From a virus, in IMG/VR virus record IMGVR_UViG_3300047564_005880, positions 1 through 55,783 of that record: DNA of 55,783 nucleotides. The stretch is one strand, 5' to 3'. The notes under the pieces are model-generated. The model was not told the origin of the DNA. It worked only from the letters and a program-made list of their open reading frames with translations, and made no database searches. The translations under genes were made by a program, and so were the position numbers. How positions within the stretch are numbered: position 1 is the first letter of the stretch; every line of letters begins with the position of its first letter. This document shows, one piece after another, positions 32,101 through 40,125 of this stretch.

Positions 32101-35100
32101 TCCTAAAACTGAGTCTAAAGTAAGATCTACAAAATCTGGCATAGTCATGACTGCAGTTGGAAGAGATGCAGCATTATAACCAGATCCTTTATTTGTAACT
32201 CCAACTGTAAGAATTGGTCCAGCAATAGTTGCAACAGCAGTAGCACCAGCACCAGATCTAAATGTATCTTTGAGTGCTGGAATTGAAGAATAATTGCGCC
32301 CAGGGTCTCCAATTGTTATGGCACCAACTCCACCTTTAGGATAAATCGAGTTTGTGATATATGAAACATCATTAGCTAAATTGTATGATGTTTCTGGCTC
32401 CAATCCAAGTTCATATACAATCGTGGTATCAGTAACCTCTGTTACAGTATTTGTTCCTACGATTGGATCATTTATTAGATTGAAGTATAAACCAGTAGTC
32501 AATCCATTAATATCAAAATAATAGAATGTGCTTGGAAGATCAAGGATTCTAATAGTTATTGACTGCTGCTCTCCAGTAATTTGATCATTTTCAACAGCAA
32601 AAATATTCTTATAGGTAAAGACCTCTGTATTATCTGGATCCAAACTGAAAGTAAGTCTCCTTCCAGAGTGGGAGGAATCGGAAACATCAAACTTATATCT
32701 GTGACCATCAATAAATTGAAGTTTTGGTTCTCTTACATAGACCTCTGCAGTTGTCACAATAGCTGCAGTAGGATTTGCAAAATTTCTCTTACACACAAAC
32801 CTTCTGTTTGTATCAATTCTAACCACGCTGTAAGTAGAATTATCATATGCAGATGGATTGATTCCAGAGATATTGACTATATCTCCAACTCTTAATTGAT
32901 GTGCTTTGTTAGATCTAAAGACGACTTCCTTTTGTACTTCAGTTAATGTGATTGAGAATCCAGATCCAGGTGAAGGTGTTAAATTATATCCTAAGTTGAG
33001 GTTAGAAGCAGAAATTGTGTCTCCAACTTCATAACCATATCCACTATTTGTAATTGTAACTGAGGTTACTGCTCCACCACTGACAACTATAGTTGCCCTT
33101 GCATTTACTCCATTACCGCTAGTTGTTAATGGAACATTAGTATAAGTTCCATTAAGATAATTAGATCCTCCCGTTATAGATGACCATCCACCTTGATATA
33201 GATTGCCATCCGTTCTTACTCTTACATATTCCCACTCAACTCCACCAACACCATCAATAACTGTTCCACTTGTATGCGTTGGGGAAGTTGCACCAGATGT
33301 TCCATTATTCTTAGCTTTGTACACATAAACATCATTATAAACAAGATCATTAACTTGATAGCTCACTCCAGTTTGCCACACTTTCATGAGTTTGGCACTT
33401 TGCAGATCGAAATAGTTAAAGTGGTATTTGTTACCAATAATCTTTACTCCGATCTCTCTTTCATATAAGTTATCATCAACTGATACGTTTACCAAATCTC
33501 CAATTTTGACATAGTGATTTTCTGTGGTAGTTAAGGTGACAACAGAAACATCGTCATCATCGGCAGCAAAGGAGGCTGTAGATACTGGTACTCCTTCAAC
33601 GGAAGATATTACTGCGCTTAATCCAGATCCACCAGTATTTTCTTCATCAAAGATCAGTCTATCGTTTACTTTATATCCAGATCCACCACCTTCAAGGAGA
33701 TACTGATCTATACCAGATGAAGAATATTTGTTTGTGGACGCAACATACAGAGAATCTGCTTGACTTCCCTTAATTGATGGATAATAATCAAAATAACCAA
33801 TACCGTCTTCTGCTAATTCTAAGAAATCGCCAGTTTCAGTTGTAATAATGGTTGTAGTATCCTCTAAAGCCAAATAGAATTCTATTCTATCGATAAGTTG
33901 CTTTCTCTTAACGATGAGATTATCAACTGCCAAATATGGAGCTTTATATCTTATTGCATCTTCGGTAAATCCTCGCTGCAAACCATTACCGTTCCAGTTT
34001 ATTTCATTTGCCTGCGAGTAAAAGTTTGGACCGATGAAGTATGGGAATTTTGGATTACCAGTTACACCATCGATGGTGCAGAAATATGCATATACACCAT
34101 TTGGATATTCTGGTGTTACGCAATATCTACCGTTATATTCATCAAGATCTCCAAGACCCTCAACATACTCATAATCTTCGATGAAGGTTCCTAATGGATC
34201 TGTAAGACCATCAACTAGAGAAGTTCTTGTGGATTTAATTCTATAGCTGGTGGTTAATTGCTTATACTCATTAAATGGAGATTTATTCTCTTTGTCTTTG
34301 TAACCATATGGACCGTAGATTGGGTTTCCATCATAAGCCCATCCAAGAATAGGAGAATGCTTAGTCGGAGTCAATTCTACAAGTGATGAATTGATGTTGT
34401 CTTCAAGTAAAAATCTCAGTCTTTTTGGACTGAACATATACCCATATTCTCCACCATAGATCAGATAGTTTGCTCCTTGGAAAGAAGCACCATTAGAAGA
34501 ATCAAACGTAACTCTTGGTATAAATGTGTTTGCAGATACTCCAAGTTCATTTGCATTAGCTGCTTCATTATAAGTTAATTCTGTAAGTTTGGTTTGGAAT
34601 TGAGCGCCAACACCAGGATATACAATAAAGATTTCTGTTTTACCTGGAGTATAACCAATACCTTTATTAGTTACAACAATATCTGTAACAATATTTCTAG
34701 TGAGATCTACATTAGCAAAAGCAGTTGCACCAACGCCATCACCAACGATAACTACATCTGGTGGTCCAAAGTACCTTTCTCCGCCAAATGTAACGATGAT
34801 ACTTTCAATTCTACCATTAAGGATTGATGGGTACGCTACAGCTCCACTACCAGAAACGAGGTTTACCTGAGGTTCATATGAATAATTCGTTCCAGGGCTT
34901 GTGATGTGAACTTCTTTGATTGATCCTCTAACAACAGCAAGACCAGTAGCTCCAGAACCACCGCCACCAGTGATTGAAATTGTTGGAACACTAGTATATC
35001 CAGAACCAGCAGAGGTTATGGTGATATTAGTTACAACACCATTTGTAATCTGCGCTGCAGCGGAAGCGGCATTTGTAGGAGATGCTCCACCACCAATAAT

Positions 35101-37380
35101 TGCAACAATAGGTTCTGAAGTATATCCACTTCCTCCATTTGTTACGTTAATTTCGATAACTCTACCGTCTACTTCAACAGCTCCAGTTGCAGAGGAACCT
35201 TCATACTCCCATCTAATATTTCCATGTACCTGTACACCACTGGTATGAGTTGGAAAAGTGGTAAATGCAGATTGACCAGATTCAAGAGCAACGTATCTAT
35301 TACCATTATATTTTACTCTTGTTCCAATAGCATAGTTTGTATCTAACTGATAATCTGGTTCAAATTCTACAATTGGTGGGTTTGTAATATCGTAGCCATC
35401 GCCACCATTAATTTTTTCAATACCAATCAATCCACCATACTTTTTGCTGGCATTTCCCTTATAAGAGAAAAATGGTACACCGTTTACACCAATACCAATT
35501 TGCCCAACAGGTGTTGGTTGCTTGGTGCTTTTTGTGATTGGTTGTAAAGGAATTCTCTTTAAATATCTTTGGTTTCCTGGGAGAATATCATTTGCACCAA
35601 AAGGACCAATCTTATGAGATGGTATTCCAGTACAAGCTACGATTGCATTATCTGTTGATCTATAGGTATTCTGGATATCTGCAGTAAAATCTTCAATTTC
35701 ATTTCTAATGCTACCAAAATCACTCGTTCCATATGAAAATTCTCTAAGAGCAATAAACTCTTTAGTTGGAGTTGATATTGGAGTCGCTGGAATAAGAATA
35801 TTAAATGTATTTGCAGATCCAACACCAACTACACTATAAGTTGCATTATAAATGTCTTCATCTGCATTTACAATAGTAACTTTGTCATCACGATTTAAAT
35901 CATGATCTTCAACCGTGGTTACAGTGGCAATAACACTCCCATTCGCATTTGGAGATCCAAGAACTATAGAAGTGCCTCTAAATGCTCTTCTTACGTTGTA
36001 GATGAAAGATTTCCAGATAGAATCAATACTATCAAAACCAGGACTGGTTGGAGTTGTAATCTTACTATTTGGCAGATAGTATTTACCAGGAGTGTTCAGT
36101 TTAATTCCTCTAGTTCCACCAAACATTTTGATGGTGATTTTTGAACCATCTAAATTGGAATATCCAAATACTTCGAATGCAGCGATAACTTCATGACCAG
36201 CTACGTGTTCTGCTGGACTTGTATTATCTCTTGCTCTTGTACATCCAATAAATTGGTTTACAGTTTTTTCTGCGTATGAGATGATTTCATCTTCAATACG
36301 AACTTTTCCATTTTGCTCTGGCCAACCGATTGTGGAATCTACGGTAATTACAGTATCGGTCAGAACGTCTCCACCAAGATCATCAGCCAAGATGGTCTTA
36401 TAAGGAGTTACAAAGGTTCCAGCAGAATTATTTGTGTCTACGTCAATTTCATAGATTACACCTTCTTCAGTGTAAATTTCTACAACACTCTTTACATAAA
36501 TTCTAGCAAATTTTACATTTTCGTCAGTTGGATCTTCCTGTTGATATAAAACTTGTCCAACAAGCTCCATGGGATTACCTTCGAGCTTTCTAGCTCTGAT
36601 AACTTCCCTAGAAACATAATATGCATCGGATGGTTTGAATATTCTATCTCGTGGATAATTGATTGACGACTCTACGCCGAATATCGTTCTTAAAATAAAT
36701 TGGAAGGATCTGCTTGTGCCCTTAGATGCATAGAAGTCCTTAATTCTCTTAATAACGACATTTTCCTCAACACCAGAGTTAAAATCTTTTGGGAATGTCG
36801 CGAGATATTGCTCTTTAAATTTTGAGAGGATGAATAATGGGAAAAGGTTATTTAAATTAATGACTTTAGCACCAGTAGCATGACTCGCTGCTTCTGTATA
36901 CTCAAAATTTAGTTCAGCAGCACTACCAATTGATGTTAATCCAGAAAATCCTCTAGCGCAGTTCTGGAATAAAGTGACTCCCTTACCATTATAGTAAATA
37001 ATTTCATCATCAATTAAAAGTAATCCCTCATTAGGAAAATCTCTAGTTCTCTGGACATCAATAGTTGTTGAAGTTTCACTTAAAGCAGAAATGAGAACGG
37101 TTTCCTGAACAAGGTTTGAATACTTGTCAATATTGTAGTAATCATCCCAGTTTTGAATGACATCAACTGGATTTCCCTTTAATTCTTGAGATTTGTAATA
37201 TGCCCTTACAAAGTCAATAAAAGTCTGATAGTCTTCTCTAACAAACGAAGGAAACTGCGAGAAAACTCTATCTGATATCTGAGACTTTGATTCTGGACTA
37301 ACTTCCGATGGAACTGGAGGTACAGTTACAGGAGTGGTTGGAGTAGTCCACTGACCAACTTTCCAGGAGGATGTAGGCAT
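26131..37380 (-). CDS. gp7: gp7-like baseplate wedge protein, hugely expanded (3,749 aa)
   Basis: Residues 41-63 (FSQFPSFVREDYQTFIDFVRAYY) and 202-257 (KRIKDFYASKGTSRSFQFILR, then IFGVESSINYPRDRIFKPSDA) correspond to the C-terminal core of T4 gp7 (NFEAFCEAYIQYL; FYSTKGIEASYKFLFKVLY). The following gp7 block (T4 SYYVMKIKSN...IRFVHPVGFGF) reappears at about residues 2377-2410 (FSYEIASPINIKEW, FAAHPAGFKVFG). About 2,100 residues of GSGYT beta-repeats, including a YHYH domain near 1008-1105, separate the two. After the core come three helical modules (GGN..YDAA.YYV...GEE; DNA about 28740-29760) and beta-rich segments. T4 gp7 is about 1,032 residues. It lies between gp6 and gp8 as in T4. The wedge role is from homology; the role of the insertions is unknown. 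Confidence 0.85.
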   Translation of the reverse strand: MPTSSWKVGQWTTPTTPVTVPPVPSEVSPESKSQISDRVFSQFPSFVREDYQTFIDFVRAYYKSQELKGNPVDVIQNWDDYYNIDKYSNLVQETVLISALSETSTTIDVQRTRDFPNEGLLLIDDEIIYYNGKGVTLFQNCARGFSGLTSIGSAAELNFEYTEAASHATGAKVINLNNLFPLFILSKFKEQYLATFPKDFNSGVEENVVIKRIKDFYASKGTSRSFQFILRTIFGVESSINYPRDRIFKPSDAYYVSREVIRARKLEGNPMELVGQVLYQQEDPTDENVKFARIYVKSVVEIYTEEGVIYEIDVDTNNSAGTFVTPYKTILADDLGGDVLTDTVITVDSTIGWPEQNGKVRIEDEIISYAEKTVNQFIGCTRARDNTSPAEHVAGHEVIAAFEVFGYSNLDGSKITIKMFGGTRGIKLNTPGKYYLPNSKITTPTSPGFDSIDSIWKSFIYNVRRAFRGTSIVLGSPNANGSVIATVTTVEDHDLNRDDKVTIVNADEDIYNATYSVVGVGSANTFNILIPATPISTPTKEFIALREFSYGTSDFGSIRNEIEDFTADIQNTYRSTDNAIVACTGIPSHKIGPFGANDILPGNQRYLKRIPLQPITKSTKQPTPVGQIGIGVNGVPFFSYKGNASKKYGGLIGIEKINGGDGYDITNPPIVEFEPDYQLDTNYAIGTRVKYNGNRYVALESGQSAFTTFPTHTSGVQVHGNIRWEYEGSSATGAVEVDGRVIEINVTNGGSGYTSEPIVAIIGGGASPTNAASAAAQITNGVVTNITITSAGSGYTSVPTISITGGGGSGATGLAVVRGSIKEVHITSPGTNYSYEPQVNLVSGSGAVAYPSILNGRIESIIVTFGGERYFGPPDVVIVGDGVGATAFANVDLTRNIVTDIVVTNKGIGYTPGKTEIFIVYPGVGAQFQTKLTELTYNEAANANELGVSANTFIPRVTFDSSNGASFQGANYLIYGGEYGYMFSPKRLRFLLEDNINSSLVELTPTKHSPILGWAYDGNPIYGPYGYKDKENKSPFNEYKQLTTSYRIKSTRTSLVDGLTDPLGTFIEDYEYVEGLGDLDEYNGRYCVTPEYPNGVYAYFCTIDGVTGNPKFPYFIGPNFYSQANEINWNGNGLQRGFTEDAIRYKAPYLAVDNLIVKRKQLIDRIEFYLALEDTTTIITTETGDFLELAEDGIGYFDYYPSIKGSQADSLYVASTNKYSSSGIDQYLLEGGGSGYKVNDRLIFDEENTGGSGLSAVISSVEGVPVSTASFAADDDDVSVVTLTTTENHYVKIGDLVNVSVDDNLYEREIGVKIIGNKYHFNYFDLQSAKLMKVWQTGVSYQVNDLVYNDVYVYKAKNNGTSGATSPTHTSGTVIDGVGGVEWEYVRVRTDGNLYQGGWSSITGGSNYLNGTYTNVPLTTSGNGVNARATIVVSGGAVTSVTITNSGYGYEVGDTISASNLNLGYNLTPSPGSGFSITLTEVQKEVVFRSNKAHQLRVGDIVNISGINPSAYDNSTYSVVRIDTNRRFVCKRNFANPTAAIVTTAEVYVREPKLQFIDGHRYKFDVSDSSHSGRRLTFSLDPDNTEVFTYKNIFAVENDQITGEQQSITIRILDLPSTFYYFDINGLTTGLYFNLINDPIVGTNTVTEVTDTTIVYELGLEPETSYNLANDVSYITNSIYPKGGVGAITIGDPGRNYSSIPALKDTFRSGAGATAVATIAGPILTVGVTNKGSGYNAASLPTAVMTMPDFVDLTLDSVLGSFVTDEIIVSQTIVGTQTARGKVISWNPSTSILRVQPLRNTTSGAANKGYIMFSTVNVQRNKVYSADSQASIVGLSGTQAQVAAIIPATGPNAGSLESVAVNNPGSNYRVPPQVILDDPYYGGVTEVSITSQNTSANFTAGTYTGVVQKSVAPTGGTGATFTVTIDAVTKDVISVVPDTSGYPYALGDVITISGAQITGGVDVTDDFTVTVTELSFSNPAQTSVLINASIDSVTVTNGGSGYLSSPDVLVSGGNGINAILNAQIVNQGVTNIVIEDGGEQFQSPPVINIVQTKGTGVSLLLKSSDLGQIVKIGGDNITFNYSHDRTLKPELNTTYNLQLIRTQVIDYLDVIDGGFSFVAKPTILLEGGSGSAFSLNPIIQNEVIQEVQVVNPGKGFLSAPTVKAQVSHAFVALRSNSTLNFAYDAKIPTGTKVSLREISGKLPQPLLPNVIYYAIEDTIANGLANNQIRLATSLANANAGTYIVFTSAPTIGNNGVSAFVLDTTDLGARIVAYMKPGEFSVGERIYQGASTASYTAYGFIKEWDPKGRVVSVEIVEGEFRIGEPVFGAESAAFGQIHAFDRADAVFEVSPISISGNRWERTTGFLDLNEQRLYDSNRFQEFSYEIASPINIKEWKNPIKFAAHPAGFKVFGSQIVSTATFKDFKPTPYRDFVTNDLYNWWLPGVPPATLRTFNGTTYFTPKPTANNVAKLSRIDNFALGKADYTATVPTEVLMFGRQLLDVQKILTNIVHKIDTINYRAIPFDGSSSSAVNPATDEITLTNHGLVQDQRVIYNAGGDRFQDARDLIVANIDYIVEETIGHIEATFPALTDGSKPDYDPSICARDTRLVIAAWANDLRYGGNAFTVKAVNSYIGQTVLVADRYGDARNLLRSNKTLIAEEAVGRMLVDPVVGVPAGFPGVPGGNQNCIDDVVDFIESMSYNLAYGGNSEVYDAANLYVTGSHVQGEEDASVKVFEIALELCEDVIQNYPIITSYTSEVQVFDNSISTDPIGFVADRNGDAYDLLQANKVFVANEAVQRYLIANPSFVIPTGNQNCIDDVIDVINAVSKNVGYGGNDHTYDAAAYYVGTSHINGEETETIAIMQIARDLCQNVINNESISVQGSHGLTQTYDYTITVDQGGCAAIKSTIATLFSIVTTAVSTDSMAHATRTGGGGYVNSCQNVVSSMTTLFGILIQAIGTNGNPGNLTGITRTVPVNNILHIGGEELETIAAYNKARDLAILAVNNNLPFTGTYTTRRPFVDLSITYDSGGCANVVSALTTLSQILTEGIDNPGTIPDIDVGFYPNVRTGDPIQGLVSNTAYYVDVVDADTIRLLDAPSGNVLDITSVGSGPAHQIILSVDGINNKFKLRKDSIDISTVIAKTAQKSQLIVSINGIIQNPKGFTVSNDILEFAESPLENSEVLAVYFDRKSYSNVFELDTFGDAIQSFNTTNGLIAGAGYTNGVYTSEPLVNKRGNGTGATANIAVVGGKVVSISIVDGGSGYTNNDIVSATLAGSPTLEFQVEVEDVTFDGVNTTFTSQVGGSNYALPASDNFLLFLNSTLQVKGTEESYTYTGSTITFNEAPLGNMDFYCFYFGKLNLLDDISPFFDNSRKTYILKQSGAPFSIESDDPSIDAAGNLLIFVNGIYQEPGVSYTLRGSLLEFDEAPRAGSNCVLYVFLGSNDDILREDTFNSIDPGDIVKVSSEADERILASISSSTTIDTYEYVGLRPTPAEFTAVVLGGRVAAVTIVNPGLNYENPPILVFTGGGGEGAFAQTTIDPGTGEVTGIINLNPGNGYTSIPKIVPTHPVSIERSQRNRIISNSNALAVTYLTNSITSTSVTINAQNVYWDLTQQIGFPDEGEILIPVYSGGRWRVERILYGSRDVNTNTFTVATNGRGNFGTGPSFGVGYDINVVTGSYTSSGTLCTVNTSGAHNYTTGMSVYLKHTSGTGFDGSYKVNVTSTTQFTVEYPFARTTSGSISILPEIRLRSL
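34590..35245 (-). repeat. GSGYT beta-repeat array inside the gp7-like gene
   Basis: The encoded protein shows successive copies, about 36-45 residues apart, of a module of the form ITxxGSGYTSxPxVxIxGGGGSGAxA, e.g. NGGSGYTSEPIVAIIGGG, SAGSGYTSVPTISITGGG, SPGTNYSYEPQVNL, FGGERYFGPPDVVIVG and NKGIGYTPGKTEIFIV. The same module recurs elsewhere in this gene, in the fibre at 8125-15288 (DNA about 11400-12120), in gp8 and in the edge fibre. The copies are similar in protein but diverged in DNA. Confidence 0.75.
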
Positions 37381-37388
37381 AGTTGATT

Positions 37389-39239
37389 TTAGTTATAGCT
37401 AGATTCTGGGATGACACCAGTTCCAGAAACGTTGGAACCGCTAGTAATTACGTCTTCGACAATATTAATTACTGTATTATCTATACCTATTGTCAGATAG
37501 GTTTCTCTAAGAGCAACCAGATCATTTGATCTTGGAACCGCAGAAAGGCGAATCTCATTCTGGGCAAAAGGAGTACCAGAGATGATCAAATCATTAATAA
37601 CTATTTCTCCCAAATCATAATCAACAGATCCCCAAAGACCGTCAATATATTGTCTTTCTCCAGTATCTTTGATATAGAACAGACGGAGTTGACCTTCACC
37701 ATCATCATCGAGATAGTAAGTATTTTGAGTATCACCAGCAAGATTAAATCCAGTGCTGCTTACTGATGCAACGTCAGTAGAAGGAAGGATTCTATTTCCG
37801 TAACAAATCTTGTAGTTTACTCTTGCATTCAGTTGAATTGGAGCATTTTTTCTCATTACCACTCTGGTAATGTTTGAAGTAAACGAAGGTTCTGCATCAT
37901 CGATCAATTTCTGCAGTTTCGAATACTTGAACTTGCCACCAAACTTATTAAACTCAGATCCAGCATTTAAAGCTGCCAGAGTTGCATAAACAATCGTTTT
38001 TAAATCTGCTTGATCCCTACGAGTTCTGTTTGGATCAAAATAAACAAAGGTTACGAGATCAATATAGAGAACAGATGGGTCGATAATTTTTGGTTCAACC
38101 GCAGCTACAGAATAATCTCTGAGTTTTTTGAGAATATTGTTTTTTTCTGATAAAGACAGTTTATCGGCATTTTTTGGTTTGATTGCCAAGAAAACTTTAC
38201 CGTATTCTGGGGGATCTGCCTCTTCGCCACCGTAGGCAGCGATAGATTGGATATTTGGGTAGATCTGTGGGAGAAGAACTTCGTAATCTCTCGTTGAAAC
38301 AGCTCTTCCAAAAGAAGAATAGAATTTGGGAGCAGAAAACTTAATAGATTCTGTTGTTTCTTGGAAAGCACCGCCATCTGGAGGTGTAATCAAGTTAACT
38401 GAAATTCCAGTAGTTATACTATTGTTATTATTGTCTCTGATTGTTCCAATAAAGTCAAAGTTAGTCAGACCGTTTGATCCAGGTCCAGAACTAGTCGTGT
38501 AAGTGACATCAACAACGTCTCCATCAACTAACGCCTTACCCAGAACATCATCACCAAAAGTAATCTCTGGTCTTCCGTACTCAGACTCCTCTAAAAAGAA
38601 GACTTTTGATGATCCGTTGATTTTTGTGATGTCAGTTGCTAAAAGATATGCCTCAGTTGTCGTTCCACTAGTAACTTCTACCTTCAAACTAGTGGTATCG
38701 ATGTTTTGGTTGGTTAAAATGAATCTTTGTCTTTGAGTTTCGTCTCTAACAAAACTGTCTACTAAAAATACACCTTCGTAAAGGGGCAAATTAGTAAAAG
38801 TAGCAATTCCAGACAGACTATCTACTGATGCACTCTGATCTGCAATTGTGGAGAAGACATAGTTATCATTATCTGCTCCAATAAAGTTTAAAACAAGTCC
38901 TCTGGACAGAGTAACTGTTTTTGGATAAGGAAATGCGGTTGCAACTGTAATGGTCGTTGGCACAATCGCAGATCTAGCACTCTTAGGAGTGTATCCGATC
39001 ATTCTAGCTAGTTTTACGACATTCTCTCTGAGAACAGCTGTTTCCAGAAAGTTCTCATTTACAATAAGGTTTGCATTAACTGCAGAATAGTAAGTATTGT
39101 AAGCAAGAATGTCAAGAAGTACGGTCAGCGAAGATCCTTCAAAGTCATAATCAGAAAACTGATCTTGAGCTTTGAGATAATCCTTAATTTGTGCCTTAAT
39201 CTCGTTAAATTCTAACGAGGTGACCTGATTGAACGCCAT
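37389..39239 (-). CDS. gp6: Baseplate wedge protein gp6 (616 aa)
   Basis: The N-terminus (LEFNEIKAQIKDYLKAQDQF, DFEGSSLTVLLDILAYNTYY, ENVVKLARMIGY) is the signature of gp6/baseplate J-like proteins, which form the dimeric inner ring of the contractile-tail baseplate. The middle shows IYPNIQSIAAYGGEEADPPE and the C-terminal half is beta-rich. Length 616 compares with 660 in T4. The ATG overlaps the gp25 stop by one base and the stop is 9 bp before the gp7-like start, the T4 order 25-6-7-8. Strong call. Confidence 0.95.
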   Translation of the reverse strand: MAFNQVTSLEFNEIKAQIKDYLKAQDQFSDYDFEGSSLTVLLDILAYNTYYSAVNANLIVNENFLETAVLRENVVKLARMIGYTPKSARSAIVPTTITVATAFPYPKTVTLSRGLVLNFIGADNDNYVFSTIADQSASVDSLSGIATFTNLPLYEGVFLVDSFVRDETQRQRFILTNQNIDTTSLKVEVTSGTTTEAYLLATDITKINGSSKVFFLEESEYGRPEITFGDDVLGKALVDGDVVDVTYTTSSGPGSNGLTNFDFIGTIRDNNNNSITTGISVNLITPPDGGAFQETTESIKFSAPKFYSSFGRAVSTRDYEVLLPQIYPNIQSIAAYGGEEADPPEYGKVFLAIKPKNADKLSLSEKNNILKKLRDYSVAAVEPKIIDPSVLYIDLVTFVYFDPNRTRRDQADLKTIVYATLAALNAGSEFNKFGGKFKYSKLQKLIDDAEPSFTSNITRVVMRKNAPIQLNARVNYKICYGNRILPSTDVASVSSTGFNLAGDTQNTYYLDDDGEGQLRLFYIKDTGERQYIDGLWGSVDYDLGEIVINDLIISGTPFAQNEIRLSAVPRSNDLVALRETYLTIGIDNTVINIVEDVITSGSNVSGTGVIPESSYN

Positions 39240-39628
39240 TATGGTTTAAATACTAAATCTATGCTTTCTATGGTGACAGGCGTACCAAGAATTAGGTACG
39301 AAATCGAAACTTGCAGGTCATTTATTGACTCATCGAATTTAGTAAAGACATCATAACAAGCAACTCTTGGTTCATAAGTGTTGATTGTCTTCTTAATTTG
39401 ATCTGAAATCTCACTCGACAAACCTTCAGTGTAGTTTTCGAAAAGATACTTAATGACGTTTCCACCAAACTGAGGATAAAATGGCTTCTCAAAAAAATTG
39501 TACCTAACGATGTTTTTTACAGACTCTTTAATCGCTTTCTCATTCTTAAGAGTCAGAACATCATTAGTTACTGGATTTTTCTCAAAGGTAAGGCTAAAGT
39601 CCCTAAAGGACTTTGAGATAATAGCCAT
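39239..39628 (-). CDS. gp25: Baseplate wedge protein gp25 (129 aa)
   Basis: The 129 residues fit the gp25/GPW family (T4 gp25 is 132): SFRDFSLTFEKNP, TNDVLTLKNEKAIKESVKNI, then FEKPFYPQFGGN and a final strand (TPVTIESIDLVF). The EKPF.P.FG..V block is the family hallmark. gp25 joins the wedge at the sheath-baseplate interface and helps initiate sheath assembly. A near-consensus late promoter (GATAAATA) lies 23 bp before its ATG. Gene order with gp6 supports the call. Confidence 0.95.
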   Translation of the reverse strand: MAIISKSFRDFSLTFEKNPVTNDVLTLKNEKAIKESVKNIVRYNFFEKPFYPQFGGNVIKYLFENYTEGLSSEISDQIKKTINTYEPRVACYDVFTKFDESINDLQVSISYLILGTPVTIESIDLVFKP

Positions 39629-39650
39629 TTTGTAAAATTCGACCTTGAGT

Positions 39651-39658
39651 TATTTATC
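39651..39658 (-). promoter_or_regulatory. Near-consensus late promoter GATAAATA before gp25
   Basis: The minus strand reads GATAAATA, one change from the late consensus, 23 bases before the gp25 ATG in the gap after the 63-aa gene. Spacing and context match the exact late promoters at 8122 and 26128. Confidence 0.55.
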
Positions 39659-39671
39659 AGGGTTTCGTAAA

Positions 39672-39863
39672 CTATTCGTGCCAACGCTCAACAAAGTCGT
39701 CAAACCCTCCCTTTCCGCCGCATGGACGAGAGTAACGATCTTCTGGTGGCTGATATTTTGATTTTCTTGCCATTTTTAAGTATTTTTCACTAGCTGGAGA
39801 CGTAATCAGTGTCATTCCTGACTCAACAAACTCATTTCCTTGGTCTACAGGTGAAATTGCCAT
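39672..39863 (-). CDS. Small unknown protein in baseplate operon (63 aa)
   Basis: A 63-residue, mixed-charge protein (MAISPVDQGNEFVESGMTLI ... CGGKGGFDDFVERWHE). No membrane segment or family is recognised. Its GGAGG Shine-Dalgarno lies 7 bases before the ATG but forms the 3' arm of a perfect 13-bp hairpin (39871-39904), so translation is probably sensitive to that structure. It precedes gp25 by about 40 bp. Confidence 0.65.
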   Translation of the reverse strand: MAISPVDQGNEFVESGMTLITSPASEKYLKMARKSKYQPPEDRYSRPCGGKGGFDDFVERWHE

Positions 39864-39870
39864 AAAAAAT

Positions 39871-39904
39871 CCTCCGAAAAAGTCTTCGAGAACTTTTTCG
39901 GAGG
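39871..39904 (-). terminator. 13-bp hairpin with T-run; also sequesters a Shine-Dalgarno
   Basis: The arms 39871-39883 (CCTCCGAAAAAGT) and 39892-39904 are perfectly complementary with an 8-base loop. On the minus strand the stem is followed by ATTTTTT, as in an intrinsic terminator, and then immediately by the ATG at 39863. The 3' arm ends in GGAGG, the only Shine-Dalgarno for that gene. It may terminate transcripts from the 48-aa gene, hide the ribosome site, or both. Confidence 0.7.
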
Positions 39905-39923
39905 TTGCTATCTCCAGAATTAT

Positions 39924-40070
39924 TTAGTTTCCTTGTCCACGATAACGCTTTTTACGTCCATTTCGCGATGTTGCAGCCAAATTAGTGTTCTTAGAACGCC
40001 CTTGACTGGTGCATTTGGGCTTTCCAGGTACATAATTCGTCTTCATCAGACCGCCTTTTGCTTTTGCCAT
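39924..40070 (-). CDS. Small basic protein (48 aa)
   Basis: This ORF encodes 48 residues (MAKAKGGLMKTNYVPGKPK ... SRNGRKKRYRGQGN). It is strongly basic, with Lys/Arg/Gly-rich ends like a small nucleic-acid-binding or scaffold peptide. A second small protein in the window starts similarly (45685-45867: MAKTWNYRGKGRNSS). It sits between the PAAR gene and the hairpin at 39871. Function unknown; the ORF is supported by position, strand and composition. Confidence 0.55.
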   Translation of the reverse strand: MAKAKGGLMKTNYVPGKPKCTSQGRSKNTNLAATSRNGRKKRYRGQGN

Positions 40071-40125
40071 AGAAAATCAGTGACTTACATTCAAAATTTT
40101 ACGATTTTTTGGCGATTTTGTCAAG

